Source: Clostridium carboxidivorans P7
GTDB lineage: Bacteria; Bacillota; Clostridia; Clostridiales; Clostridiaceae
Reading direction: 5' to 3'
Assembly (NCBI RefSeq): GCF_001038625.1
Contig: NZ_CP011803.1
Location: forward strand, 1,860,001 to 1,924,000
Length of the DNA stretch: 64,000 bases
Shown piece by piece: positions 18,447 to 27,663 of this stretch. The notes beneath the pieces were generated by a model. The model did not search any database. It saw only the letters and a program-made list of their open reading frames with translations, and was not told the origin of the DNA. Both the position numbers and the translations under genes were made by a program. How positions within the stretch are numbered: the first letter of the stretch is position 1; each line of letters opens with the position of its first letter.

Positions 18447-19844
18447 TCAAACTTTATTTAAAATCCATTCCACTGGCTCTGCTGCTTTTATGTCATTAGA
18501 AATAGAATTTAAATTCTCAGTGAAAAAGAATTCAGAGTTTGAAAAATTATACTGAACCTTTCTTATAAATTTCTCTTCACGTACTAGCTTAAGAAAATCT
18601 ACTGCAGTTCCATTATAATTTATTAAATCCATTTTATTAATTACTACAGCTATTGGCACATTTATTTTCTCATCTGCTTCTATTTCACAAAGCTTTTTCA
18701 TACTTATTATAAAACGATCCAGCAAATCATTTATATTTATATTTTTACTGTTGAGTTCTTTAAATTCATTCTTAACAAACTCACCTTCTATTACTTCATC
18801 TATACATAAAGGATCCACAATAAAAATCAATCCATTTACATATTTATAGTACCTTTGGCCTATTATTCCATTTATACTATTAAAATTTTCTCCTTTTGCA
18901 TCATATATATACAATAATTTTTTACTGGAATTTTCTTTAGAATTTACAAAAACATTATAAAGATTTCTATGTTCTTTTAAAGCTTCTAAATTCCAATTTC
19001 CTTCATTTATATCATTAAAATTTTCTTTTTCCATTGAATTTAAAAATTCCACATTCCATTTTTTAGAGTTAAGTAATTCATGTATAACACTATAAATAAA
19101 TGTTGTTTTCCCTGAAGTTTCTCCTCCAACAAGGGCTATACATACTGATGGTATTTCTTTTACTTCAATGTTTTTCAAACATACTGGACACACTGCAGAA
19201 AGTCTATGTCTTCCACTTATGTTGGCACTTGCAATTATTTCACCACAACTACATTTTCTTTTTAAAATGCCATAAGGCCCTGGAACTAAGCTTTTATGAA
19301 CTCTTCCACAGTTTGGGCATAGATAATAAGGTACATTAAATTTACTGTAACAGTATGTACAAATGGTTCCTGTACTTTCCTTTTTTGACTTTACACTTTC
19401 AATAGTTTTTATAATAAAATATAAAGCATAAATAGGAATACTTATAATTGTAATAATGATAAAGTGTATAAAAAAATAAATTATGTTAAAAATATTGCCA
19501 AATACATATATAGAAACTAATGCACCTTTAGCTCTTCCTAAACTACAATGATTTTCTTGCTCCGCTTTTTTATATAATAAAATATTTCCTTTATTCACCG
19601 CAGCTGCACTATGATAAGCATTTTTTAAATCTTCATATTGTTCGTAAAAAAAGTACTTTTCTTCTGCAGGTTCATCAAACTCTTCTTTAGCTCTTACAGA
19701 ATAATTATTATAAGCTATATATTTCATACCCTTAAAATAGCTATAACTGGATTTAATAAAGCCTTGAACAATTCCCACAAAAATTCCACCTATAGAAGCA
19801 AAAGCTCTAACAACTTTTTCAAGTACTTCACCTATGCCATCCAA
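18447..19844 (-). CDS. Membrane-embedded zinc-ribbon GTPase of the operon
   Basis: This 465-residue protein starts at a TTG at 19844, after GGAG. A soluble N-terminal region (residues 1-105) is followed by a long hydrophobic hairpin (about 108-148, NIFNIIYFFIHFIIITIISI). Several CxxC knuckles come next (CTYC, CPNCG, CSCG, CPVC; about 160-222), suggesting two zinc ribbons. The C-terminal G domain has P-loop GGETSGKT near 241, DAKGE near 314 and INKMD near 401. It belongs with the TRAFAC-like GTPases of predicted conflict systems but is more distant from the other two in this operon. The membrane hairpin and double zinc ribbon are distinctive. It is probably the GTPase that tethers the complex to the membrane. 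Confidence 0.75.
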   Translation of the reverse strand: MDGIGEVLEKVVRAFASIGGIFVGIVQGFIKSSYSYFKGMKYIAYNNYSVRAKEEFDEPAEEKYFFYEQYEDLKNAYHSAAAVNKGNILLYKKAEQENHCSLGRAKGALVSIYVFGNIFNIIYFFIHFIIITIISIPIYALYFIIKTIESVKSKKESTGTICTYCYSKFNVPYYLCPNCGRVHKSLVPGPYGILKRKCSCGEIIASANISGRHRLSAVCPVCLKNIEVKEIPSVCIALVGGETSGKTTFIYSVIHELLNSKKWNVEFLNSMEKENFNDINEGNWNLEALKEHRNLYNVFVNSKENSSKKLLYIYDAKGENFNSINGIIGQRYYKYVNGLIFIVDPLCIDEVIEGEFVKNEFKELNSKNININDLLDRFIISMKKLCEIEADEKINVPIAVVINKMDLINYNGTAVDFLKLVREEKFIRKVQYNFSNSEFFFTENLNSISNDIKAAEPVEWILNKV

Positions 19845-19880
19845 AACACCATCTCCTACTTCATAATTTCAAAGAAATTT

Positions 19881-22562
19881 TTAATTGAATAAATTTTTTA
19901 TTTTTAAAAGAGGTCCTTTTTCCATATTTGCAGCTGTTTTTGTAATATGTCTCCACCTAATCATAATTTCTTCTCTATCCTTGCAGCGCTTAGTTTTTTC
20001 AATTACGTACCTGCTGCATGCCTTTATTTTCTTTTCAGAAGCTTCCTTTAGTATATCTACAACTCCATTATTAAAAACTTCCTCTGCAGTTTTTTGCACA
20101 TTGTACATATTCTTTAATGTGAATATTACAAAATCCAAAAGTATTTTATATGGATTTACATTAAGATTTTTTAATAAATTTTTATATTTTTTTCCTAAAA
20201 CAATTTCTTTAATTACCTTTATACACTGTTCAAAATAAACCTCTCCATATTCAGTACAATATAAAGCTTTTTTAACCTTACCATGATCCACATCATCCTT
20301 AAGATATACACATATATTAGGCAGAAACCATTTCAAATATCTTTCATAGTTATCCCTGCCCATTTCTTTATAATCACATTTAACGTTTTTGAGTAAATCA
20401 ACACATTGTATAAAGCCATACTTTTCTAATTCTTTTCCAATGCATAAAAGTTCTATTATGCTGCATGAAGTTTTTATTTTATAATGTTTTTTCATATTAA
20501 ACAGCTTTTTCAAAGTATAATCATCTATTTTCTCATTATCATTATTAATTTTATTTTCAAGCATTGAAATAACTTTTTTTATAAAAGCTTTATCCATATA
20601 TTTTAAAAGTGAGTTATCTATTATATAGTTTAAGATAGCTTCATATTCTTCTAATGTTATATCATCACTATACATATCATCATTTTTGCAGTAATTTAAA
20701 TATAAATTCAAAGCTTCCTTAAACTTTTCCTTTCTATAATTTTCAAGTGTATTAAATACTTTATTACAATAATTTACAAAAAACTTTTCCTTGCTCAATC
20801 TTTTGCTTAATTCAAAGGCATATATGCTAAGTAAAAAATCACTACCACCTGTATCTTTACTTATATAAAAATACATTCTATTTTTCCAATTCTCCTTCTC
20901 TTTTCCTTCCTCTACGATAAAATCTATTAAAAGCTCTTTTAAAATATTATCTTTATCTATACACTTGCAATAAATTGTAAGTATTATCTTAGTACAATAT
21001 TCATAATCATCTTTAAAGAAATTCAAAATATCTCTTACATAATCAGGATACTTTCTAAGTATACCTAAACATTTATATAAAAATATGGTTAAAGCTTTAT
21101 TTTCTTCTCTTTGAGAATCAAATAATTTGAATAATTGGCCTTCCACAGAATTTTTATTAAAAATCTTTACATCACAAAGTACAGCTTCAAAATAAAATTT
21201 TGCATGTCTAGGCTTAGCACCTTCCATATAGGTTATAAGCGCCTTTATCCTGCCTTCTTCTAAAGACTTTTTAACAAATTCTTCATCATTTAAACCTCTT
21301 ATATTTTCATATAAGTTTAATATTGTACTTATAGATATTTCTTCTGCATCCACAATGAGATAATGTATAGAATTAAAGAAGAATTCATACGCAATTTTCC
21401 TATGCTCTATACAACCGGTTTCCTTACTCATTTTGAGTAAAAATTTTGTTATTATCTCTGTAAGCTCTACATCTACCTCAGTACTTATCTTTTCTAAATT
21501 AGGCTGCAATTCAAAAAATAACTGTTTATATGCTTCAATAGATTTATAATTAATTGCAAAACTTACTGCTTTCTTTACACTTTCTACATCAGATTTTGCA
21601 AGTCCCTTTTTCACCATATTATATAAACAAAGGCAATCATCTATATCTTCATCTAATTTGTTGTATTCAAACTGGGTTAAAAAATCTATAAAAGGCAGGA
21701 ATATTTCCTTTGAAACTGTAAAACCAATTTCAGCTAATTTTGAAAAATTGCTATTGAATTTTACATTTTTATTCCTGTCCTCTAAAAAATTAAAAACATT
21801 ACATTTATAGATATTTTGACCCACGTTAAAATTAAATTTACTTCCTCTACCATCTACAGCACATAATAAATAATTAGTATCTTCTGGATTGTATGTATAA
21901 GTAGTAAAAGTAAATTGCATTGAAAGTTTCTTGGGAAGTGACAGTTCCACTGCTCCTATTAAGTAAGGTATACTGCTTGCGCTATCAAAAAACACTATTT
22001 TTTTTCCAATGTTATTAAAATCTATAATGCTCTGCATTAGTTCTCTAAAATTTTTGCTTTTTTTGCCAATACCATTTTCTTTAAAAAATTTGCTTATACT
22101 GTCAAAATGTATTGCATTTCCTAAATGAATATGATCCAATTCTGGAAGATATTCTACACAAGGAGCATTTTGTTCTTCTAAAGTTAGAGAATCTCTAAAA
22201 CTTATAGATTTATAAAGTTCTATAGGATAAAAATCACAAGGCTTATCAAATATTAAAACATGACAAATATAGTTTCCGTACCTTCCTGAATAATCCCTTC
22301 CTATGTACTTTCCTTGTGAAATGCAATATTTACCGCTTTTTAATATAAAATATGAAAAGGATAAAGGAAATATCTTTTCTATTTCTTCCTCTGTAGGTTG
22401 TGTTGGCAGATTATCTGGTGGTATATACACACAGTAAGTTTCTATTTCCTTTCTTTCTTCTTCTGTAATTCCCTTTGACATGGAATAAGTTTGAAATCCA
22501 GCACCAGAAGAAAGTCCTTTTTTACAGGAAGTATATAAAAGTTGTTGAATTTTCAAATGCAA
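19881..22562 (-). CDS. GAP1-like GTPase-associated protein (long form)
   Basis: This 893-residue protein probably starts at a TTG at 22562, one base after the stop of the GTPase gene, with AAGGAAG inside that gene's end (translational coupling). The N terminus (QQLLYTSCKKGLSSGAGFQ, then SKGITEEER) and GRDYSGRYGNYICH near residue 89 match the N-terminal domain of GTPase-associated protein 1. The rest (about 300-890) is a long array of helices, as expected for the GAP1 middle and C-terminal domains. Such proteins occur next to zinc-ribbon double-GTPases. Regulation or sensing for the GTPase is a prediction, not shown. The short relative at 6379 shares only the N-terminal part. Confidence 0.78.
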   Translation of the reverse strand: MHLKIQQLLYTSCKKGLSSGAGFQTYSMSKGITEEERKEIETYCVYIPPDNLPTQPTEEEIEKIFPLSFSYFILKSGKYCISQGKYIGRDYSGRYGNYICHVLIFDKPCDFYPIELYKSISFRDSLTLEEQNAPCVEYLPELDHIHLGNAIHFDSISKFFKENGIGKKSKNFRELMQSIIDFNNIGKKIVFFDSASSIPYLIGAVELSLPKKLSMQFTFTTYTYNPEDTNYLLCAVDGRGSKFNFNVGQNIYKCNVFNFLEDRNKNVKFNSNFSKLAEIGFTVSKEIFLPFIDFLTQFEYNKLDEDIDDCLCLYNMVKKGLAKSDVESVKKAVSFAINYKSIEAYKQLFFELQPNLEKISTEVDVELTEIITKFLLKMSKETGCIEHRKIAYEFFFNSIHYLIVDAEEISISTILNLYENIRGLNDEEFVKKSLEEGRIKALITYMEGAKPRHAKFYFEAVLCDVKIFNKNSVEGQLFKLFDSQREENKALTIFLYKCLGILRKYPDYVRDILNFFKDDYEYCTKIILTIYCKCIDKDNILKELLIDFIVEEGKEKENWKNRMYFYISKDTGGSDFLLSIYAFELSKRLSKEKFFVNYCNKVFNTLENYRKEKFKEALNLYLNYCKNDDMYSDDITLEEYEAILNYIIDNSLLKYMDKAFIKKVISMLENKINNDNEKIDDYTLKKLFNMKKHYKIKTSCSIIELLCIGKELEKYGFIQCVDLLKNVKCDYKEMGRDNYERYLKWFLPNICVYLKDDVDHGKVKKALYCTEYGEVYFEQCIKVIKEIVLGKKYKNLLKNLNVNPYKILLDFVIFTLKNMYNVQKTAEEVFNNGVVDILKEASEKKIKACSRYVIEKTKRCKDREEIMIRWRHITKTAANMEKGPLLKIKNLFN

Positions 22563-22563
22563 A

Positions 22564-23742
22564 TCACTTCCTTTTTTCTCCCTTTATTAATTTATACTTG
22601 TATAATAACCACAAAAATGGATCTTCCACTCTATGAGGTCTCAATTTTGTAATTTTATTGCTTTCTGGATTGCATCCCAGTGCTGTTAATCCAAAATAAG
22701 CATAATCCTTAAAATTGGAGCTTAATTGATTAGCAAAATTTTCCCCACCCCAGCTTCTTACTAAAGCCTCCATTGTTCCATTTACATCTTCAAAATCTGC
22801 TAAATCAAAATATCCTTCCTTTACATGTTTTCCAGAATAATTTATACAGCTGGAAGGATCTATTAGAGATTCCACAGCATCTATTTTAGAAAATGCCACA
22901 GCTACAGGTATATCTATCAATTTATCCATTTTAATGCCATTAGCTCTTCTTATAAGATTTCCTGTTCTTGAAAGCAAATCTTCTATTTCCGTATTCTGTT
23001 CTGGCAGAGGTGTACCCTTAGGAAGATTTTCTCTTACCTTTTCTAACTGCAGTGGATCAAGTAAAAAGATTATTCCTGAAGAATTATATATATACCTATT
23101 TACAGTCTTCATAGTATCTTCAGAATCTAAATCTTCGCCAGCAGTATCAAAGAAGGCAATAGTAACCACATTAGTTTTTTTGTTAGCTTTTAAAAACTTT
23201 CCAAAAAAGCCATCTTCTCTAAAACTTAAACTATATATAAGAGGAGTTTTTACAGATGAATCCGTTTTTGCAGAACGAGTTACACTTATCACTTCATTTT
23301 TCTTGAAAACAGGATTATAAAAATCATTTCTATATCTTGTTATAGTAGTATCATTCATTGCTTGAAGACTGCAATTAAAGGCAGATCCTATCTCATTCAT
23401 TATTTTATCTATAAGCACTGCAATATAATGACTTTTTCCTGCTTCCTTTGCGCCTATCACTGCAAATATTAAATCATCATAATTACCTATGGTATATGGC
23501 AATTCCATATGACAGGTAGGACATATCTTTGTATTTGTAGTTTCACCGCATTCATTGCAAAACATGTGTTCTGGCATTTCATTTTTGCCATCTTCGCTTC
23601 TAAGCCTTAAAGGAACCCCTTCTTTAGCATTTCTGCATTCTTGAAGATCATTTTTGCATATAAACTCCACATCACTTAAATCGTGTTTTGAAAAACAATA
23701 GGGACATATATATTGATCTTTCTTTTTAAAATTCAATTTCAT
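22564..23742 (-). CDS. Zinc-ribbon TRAFAC-type GTPase (DO-GTPase-like) 2
   Basis: This 392-residue protein has zinc knuckles CPYC (residue 13), CNECG (about 63) and CPTC (about 75), which form a split ribbon. The G domain has P-loop IGAKEAGKS near 97, G3 motif DTAGED near 200, the strand GIIFLLDPLQ, and G4 motif FSKID near 284. It shares this order and the C-terminal GCNPES and DPFLWLLYKY segments with the GTPase at 7491, so the two are paralogues. The ATG follows AGGGAG. The gene is tightly coupled to the long GAP1 gene downstream and lies 26 bases after the beta-sandwich gene, mirroring the triad at the other end of the operon. Confidence 0.8.
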   Translation of the reverse strand: MKLNFKKKDQYICPYCFSKHDLSDVEFICKNDLQECRNAKEGVPLRLRSEDGKNEMPEHMFCNECGETTNTKICPTCHMELPYTIGNYDDLIFAVIGAKEAGKSHYIAVLIDKIMNEIGSAFNCSLQAMNDTTITRYRNDFYNPVFKKNEVISVTRSAKTDSSVKTPLIYSLSFREDGFFGKFLKANKKTNVVTIAFFDTAGEDLDSEDTMKTVNRYIYNSSGIIFLLDPLQLEKVRENLPKGTPLPEQNTEIEDLLSRTGNLIRRANGIKMDKLIDIPVAVAFSKIDAVESLIDPSSCINYSGKHVKEGYFDLADFEDVNGTMEALVRSWGGENFANQLSSNFKDYAYFGLTALGCNPESNKITKLRPHRVEDPFLWLLYKYKLIKGEKRK

Positions 23743-23768
23743 TTTACTAATCTCCCTTACTCCTTTTA

Positions 23769-24866
23769 CTACTTAAAATGTAAGTTTTCCTTTGAAGGTG
23801 ATACTATTCTATACAGTTTGCTATTGCTATCATCCACAAAAAAAAGCTTTACATACATGTTTTTACTTAAATTTTCAATTGGTATATCAAAACTTATTAA
23901 ATCTTCGCTAGTAACTGAGTCATAATCAATATTTATTATAGGCTCCCCATCTGATTTTTGAATAGGTATATTTCCAAACTTTCCAATCAAAACAAGTTGA
24001 GGCAAATCCAGCTTCTTTTCATCTGTACTCAAAAGTAACTCTGCACTTTTAACCTTGCCAAACAAATTCTTTTTTATCTTTATTTCATAAAATATCTCTG
24101 AAGGTTCTTTATTTACTACAAGCCTTCTTTGAGCTTTGGAAAACAATGTTTTACCATTATAATTTACCATGACATAAATTGAAAAGTAGTAATTTCCTTC
24201 ATTCACTTTATTTATTATGTAATTTCCCTCTTTCATATTGTCTTCTCTTGCAACTACAACTTGAAATGCAGCTGAGTCCTTGGGGGATACAGGAAATTTA
24301 TCCATCCTGTAGCATATTAAAACCTTATCTATTTTTTCATCCCATGCCCATTCCAATGAAAGCTGACTATACTTTACTTCTGCTTTCACAAAAGAAATTT
24401 CTGGTATATTATTTTCATCCACTATTTCAATACTTTTCTCTTCACTCTTATCAGTAATTTCTTCACATTTTATCTCTTCTTTTGACTTTTCATTTTCATT
24501 AATACTTTCAAATTCAATTTCTTTAAGTTTTTCATCTACATTAACTTCATTATTAACTAATAAATCTTTAGTGCTATTTTCCTGTTGTTTTATTGTGTCT
24601 TTTTCTATCTTTTCATCATCATTTATATTATTAATTTCAATGTTATCTTCAATTTTCTCATTGATGTTTGTTTTTTCAAATTCCTCTAAATATATATTAT
24701 TTTTAGTAACTTCACTTATTTTTTTTCTTATATCATACTCAGATAGTGATAAAAATTTACCTTTGAAATTTTCCACTTCATCCTTTGAAATATCATCTTT
24801 AATTGAAAGAATTATCTCTATTTCTTCAGATAACTCCTGAAGTTCTTGTTCTTTTCCACCGTCCAT
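23769..24866 (-). CDS. Beta-sandwich protein with acidic N-terminal extension
   Basis: The start is taken at the ATG at 24866 (MDGGKEQELQ), 9 bases after GGAG. A more upstream TTG would overlap the ribosome site. Residues 1-150 are highly charged, Glu/Lys/Asn-rich and probably disordered or coiled. Residues 155-365 alternate short hydrophobic strands and correspond to the whole of the protein at 8786, likely two FN3-like beta sandwiches. I know no family name. It is the second gene of the operon, between the kinase and GTPase 2. It may be an adaptor between GTPase and partners, which is inference from the repeated gene order only. Confidence 0.6.
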   Translation of the reverse strand: MDGGKEQELQELSEEIEIILSIKDDISKDEVENFKGKFLSLSEYDIRKKISEVTKNNIYLEEFEKTNINEKIEDNIEINNINDDEKIEKDTIKQQENSTKDLLVNNEVNVDEKLKEIEFESINENEKSKEEIKCEEITDKSEEKSIEIVDENNIPEISFVKAEVKYSQLSLEWAWDEKIDKVLICYRMDKFPVSPKDSAAFQVVVAREDNMKEGNYIINKVNEGNYYFSIYVMVNYNGKTLFSKAQRRLVVNKEPSEIFYEIKIKKNLFGKVKSAELLLSTDEKKLDLPQLVLIGKFGNIPIQKSDGEPIINIDYDSVTSEDLISFDIPIENLSKNMYVKLFFVDDSNSKLYRIVSPSKENLHFK

Positions 24867-24907
24867 AATAATCATCTCCAATTTAAAATGGAATAAAAAA
24901 TATTTGT

Positions 24908-26158
24908 TTATGTTAAACTCAATACTTTATCCGTTACATTAATTCTTCTAGTGGTTCTTGAACTAATAGATTCTAAATGTACAAATGCATTTTCTTTTTT
25001 ATCACATTTCCAATTAAAAACCATACAAGAATCTAATCTAGGCTCATACATATTAACAGCTTCATCCTTTAAAAACATTTTTAAATTGTAAGCTGCATAT
25101 ACAAAAGCAGCCTTTTTCTTATTTATATCCTTGTATTTTCTCATATTAATTAATCCAGATGACATTCCTGCTAAATAAAATGAAGGATTATACAAGCTGT
25201 TGCGGCTATCAGAAACAACCAATTTAACATTTGCTCTAAGCTTAGATATGAGCTGTCTTAAAAGGCTCATTCCTCTTCCCTGTGGAATTTCTGCTTCTGT
25301 TAACCCTCTGCTTAAGCTCTCACATACTTTGCTCCAAAGTTCTCTGTTACATTCTTTATCAATTTCCAAACAATCTCCTAATGTAATAGATTCTAAATAT
25401 CTTAAGTCATGAAAAACATTACAATCCTCTAATAAATCACAAAAATCTATTATAATAGGCTTATTTTCAGTTATTATAATATTATCTCCTTGAAAGTCTC
25501 CATGAGCTAAAGAAGTTAGGCAAGCCACCTTTAATCCATTCCAAACATTTCTATTATTGAAATAATAATAAGGATTAGGCAATATAGTATCCGTTCCATC
25601 TAATGATATCCATTTTGTATATTTATCCACTCCTATATCTTCAAAAGCTTTAACATACTTATTATCCATATATCTATATGAAAGTTCCTTTTTAACCATA
25701 TCAACAGGAGACACATATTTTTTCTTGTGTTCTCTATTCCAACAAAAAAGAAATTTACTTATTTTTGAAATTATATTATCCTTTAATTCATCCTCATTAA
25801 GCACTTTGTCCAAGAATGTTTCACTTTTGTATATGTCATCACCAGCTAAATCATATAAATTAACATATAAAGTAGAATCATCCTTATTTCCTAATTCATA
25901 GCTAGTTATAAGTTTAGCAACATATTTCTGCATGTTGTTTTCTACTGACATTTTATATGCCTTATGAAATACTTCTGCTTCATTGCTGCTGGTTATCTTT
26001 AATATTCCAACTCTATTGTCATCTCCATATTCCACCATATATACCCCTGCACCAGATCTTCCTCCATTAAATTTTTTAAGTACTTCCACAGGAGCAATTT
26101 TATCCTTAAGTTCCTCACTTATTTTATTAATTTCATTTAATACATCTGTAATATTCAT
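24908..26158 (-). CDS. APH/choline-kinase-like phosphotransferase heading the GTPase operon
   Basis: The start is chosen at the ATG at 26158 (MNITDVLNEI), after AGGGTGG. The frame could begin four codons earlier at a GTG that overlaps this site. The 416-residue protein has the catalytic loop LAHGDFQGDNIII near residue 216 and the metal-binding IIIDFCD near 234, diagnostic of the aminoglycoside-phosphotransferase / eukaryotic-like small-molecule kinase fold. An N-terminal nucleotide-binding region has GGRSGAGVYMV. As first gene behind the promoter it is likely to be a regulatory kinase for the system (protein or metabolite target unknown). There is no hint that it confers drug resistance. Confidence 0.72.
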   Translation of the reverse strand: MNITDVLNEINKISEELKDKIAPVEVLKKFNGGRSGAGVYMVEYGDDNRVGILKITSSNEAEVFHKAYKMSVENNMQKYVAKLITSYELGNKDDSTLYVNLYDLAGDDIYKSETFLDKVLNEDELKDNIISKISKFLFCWNREHKKKYVSPVDMVKKELSYRYMDNKYVKAFEDIGVDKYTKWISLDGTDTILPNPYYYFNNRNVWNGLKVACLTSLAHGDFQGDNIIITENKPIIIDFCDLLEDCNVFHDLRYLESITLGDCLEIDKECNRELWSKVCESLSRGLTEAEIPQGRGMSLLRQLISKLRANVKLVVSDSRNSLYNPSFYLAGMSSGLINMRKYKDINKKKAAFVYAAYNLKMFLKDEAVNMYEPRLDSCMVFNWKCDKKENAFVHLESISSRTTRRINVTDKVLSLT

Positions 26159-26202
26159 CTTTAAATCCACCCTATAAATATTTATAAAAATTTTGTTTAC
26201 AT

Positions 26203-26231
26203 ATTATATTATAATTGCTAACAATAAACAA
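26203..26231 (-). promoter_or_regulatory. Sigma-A-type promoter of the GTPase operon
   Basis: On the minus strand TTGTTT (26226-26231) and a perfect TATAAT (26203-26208) are separated by 17 bases. Transcription would begin about 38 bases before the kinase ATG. Confidence 0.7.
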
Positions 26232-26667
26232 GCTATTAATAAATAATGAACATACGTTTAAAAGGTAGCTACTAACATCAAAAGAGATATTTATAACTAT
26301 TTACTTAGTTAATTTAAGTTAAATACGCTTAATTATACTATATCATCATTATGTTACATACTTATTACTAAAATCTTAAAAAAATCTTAACTTTATTTAA
26401 TAATTACTTAACTCTTATAAATAAATCACATTACAATGTAGAAACTATATAATCTTTTACAATAAATCAATTAGTTGTAAATAAAAATTATATAGTTTCT
26501 ATTTTAACTTCTTATGTATAACTATTTTTCTTATGTTCATATATTTATTTTTGCAGTAAACTAGCAAATTATATATATATTCTTATAACATTATAACTTA
26601 TATTGCATATTATATAAATACTTGCTTACATATCAATAAAATTCCTCATTATCCTATTTCTATATAT
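26232..26667. other. AT-rich intergenic region with a long hairpin
   Basis: There are no genes here. The region separates the radical SAM gene's terminator from the GTPase operon promoter. It contains a 15-bp perfect inverted repeat, TAGAAACTATATAAT and its complement (26439-26453/26487-26501). A second pairing, TTTACAA/TTGTAAA, is nested inside it. I see no coding frame and no second promoter of good quality. Confidence 0.5.
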
Positions 26668-26703
26668 AAAAATAGAGTTATTTTTTATATAACTCTATTT
26701 TTT
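26668..26703 (-). terminator. Terminator of the ABC exporter/radical SAM operon
   Basis: AAAAATAGAGTTAT and its complement form a 14-bp stem with a 7-base loop. U-rich sequence flanks both sides, so it could act in either direction. It lies just beyond the radical SAM stop codon. Confidence 0.8.
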
Positions 26704-26766
26704 ATGTACACTAAATTTTTATTTTCTTAAAAGCATTTTAATTCCAAACAATTATTATTAAAAATT

Positions 26767-27636
26767 CTATAAAGCTCTAAACCTCTCAGGTCTATATTCA
26801 TACTTTCCATTTATAACATCTTCTATTAGATCAATCATTTTTTCTTTATCTTGTGGAAAAGTTCCTCTTAATGCTACATAATTTGAAGGATGATTGCTTC
26901 TAAAAATACAGTTAGTTACATTAATACTTTTTATAAATTCTAAAGTTTCAAGCATAATTTCTTTAGGGTTTAACAATTCAAAATCTCCTGAGTTTACTTC
27001 TTCATACATTTTCGTTCCCGGCTCCACTAAAAGAGTTAGAATTCCAACATAATCAGGATCAATGGAAGTTATAATCTTTGCAGATCCTAATGCATTTTTC
27101 TTCCACTTATACTTTCCTCCTATACCTGAAATAAGAGTAACTGAAAGTTTTATTCCAACATTTTTAACCTTTTTTCCAGCTTCTATTATTTCACCAGATG
27201 TTACCCCTTTACATATTTTTTGTAGTATTTCATCATCTCCACTTTCTATTCCCATATATAGCATTTTAAGTCCAAGCTTTTTTAAGTTTTCAAGCTCATT
27301 TTCAGATTTTCTCAAAATATCCTTTGGAGCAGCATAAGCTGAAACCCTCTTACATTCTGGATATAATTCCTTTATTTTCAGCAGTATTTTTTCTAACATT
27401 TCTGTTTTGAGCACTAATGAATCACCATCAGCTAAAAATATACGTTCCACATTACTATACAATTTTCTAGCTTCATGCAAATCTTTGTAGACTTCCTCAA
27501 GGCTTCTTATTTTAAATTTTTTGTCCTTATACATACTACAAAAGCTGCATTTGTTATGAGAACACCCTATAGTAACTTGAATTATTAAACTATATGCTTC
27601 ACTAGGCGGCCTATATACTATTCCTTCATATTCCAT
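26767..27636 (-). CDS. Radical SAM protein
   Basis: This 289-residue protein has the radical SAM cluster motif CSHNKCSFC at residues 25-33 (CxxxxCxxC spacing in a YgiQ/HemN-like context) and the following SMYKDKKFKIR segment. The TIM-barrel core is visible as repeated strands: RIFLADGDSLV, MLYMGIESGDDEIL and VTLISGIGGKY. GIESGDDE is the usual ESG motif of this class. No extra Fe-S or B12 domain is present. The substrate is unknown. It lies 27 bases behind the ABC permease gene and is transcribed with it, ending at the terminator at 26668. Confidence 0.85.
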   Translation of the reverse strand: MEYEGIVYRPPSEAYSLIIQVTIGCSHNKCSFCSMYKDKKFKIRSLEEVYKDLHEARKLYSNVERIFLADGDSLVLKTEMLEKILLKIKELYPECKRVSAYAAPKDILRKSENELENLKKLGLKMLYMGIESGDDEILQKICKGVTSGEIIEAGKKVKNVGIKLSVTLISGIGGKYKWKKNALGSAKIITSIDPDYVGILTLLVEPGTKMYEEVNSGDFELLNPKEIMLETLEFIKSINVTNCIFRSNHPSNYVALRGTFPQDKEKMIDLIEDVINGKYEYRPERFRAL

Positions 27637-27663
27637 AAGTAGAAACCTCCTAAATAAATAAAT

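Larger units (their letters stand above)
5111..26231 (-). other. Predicted GTPase/tubulin/vWA operon (putative NTP-dependent conflict or signalling system)
   Basis: Twelve core genes (6379-26158), plus the two genes behind them, all lie on the minus strand with gaps of 1-84 bases. I see no convincing terminator inside. The only strong promoter is upstream of the kinase gene. Three GTPases, two GAP1-like proteins, two vWA proteins, two beta-sandwich proteins, one tubulin-like giant and a kinase make up a multi-protein machine. The order beta-sandwich, GTPase, GAP1 occurs twice, once near each end of the operon. Confidence 0.7.

Noticed and set aside
24908-26158. Aminoglycoside resistance gene.
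   Set aside because: The APH-like catalytic motifs are common to many regulatory kinases. Operon context gives no support for drug resistance.
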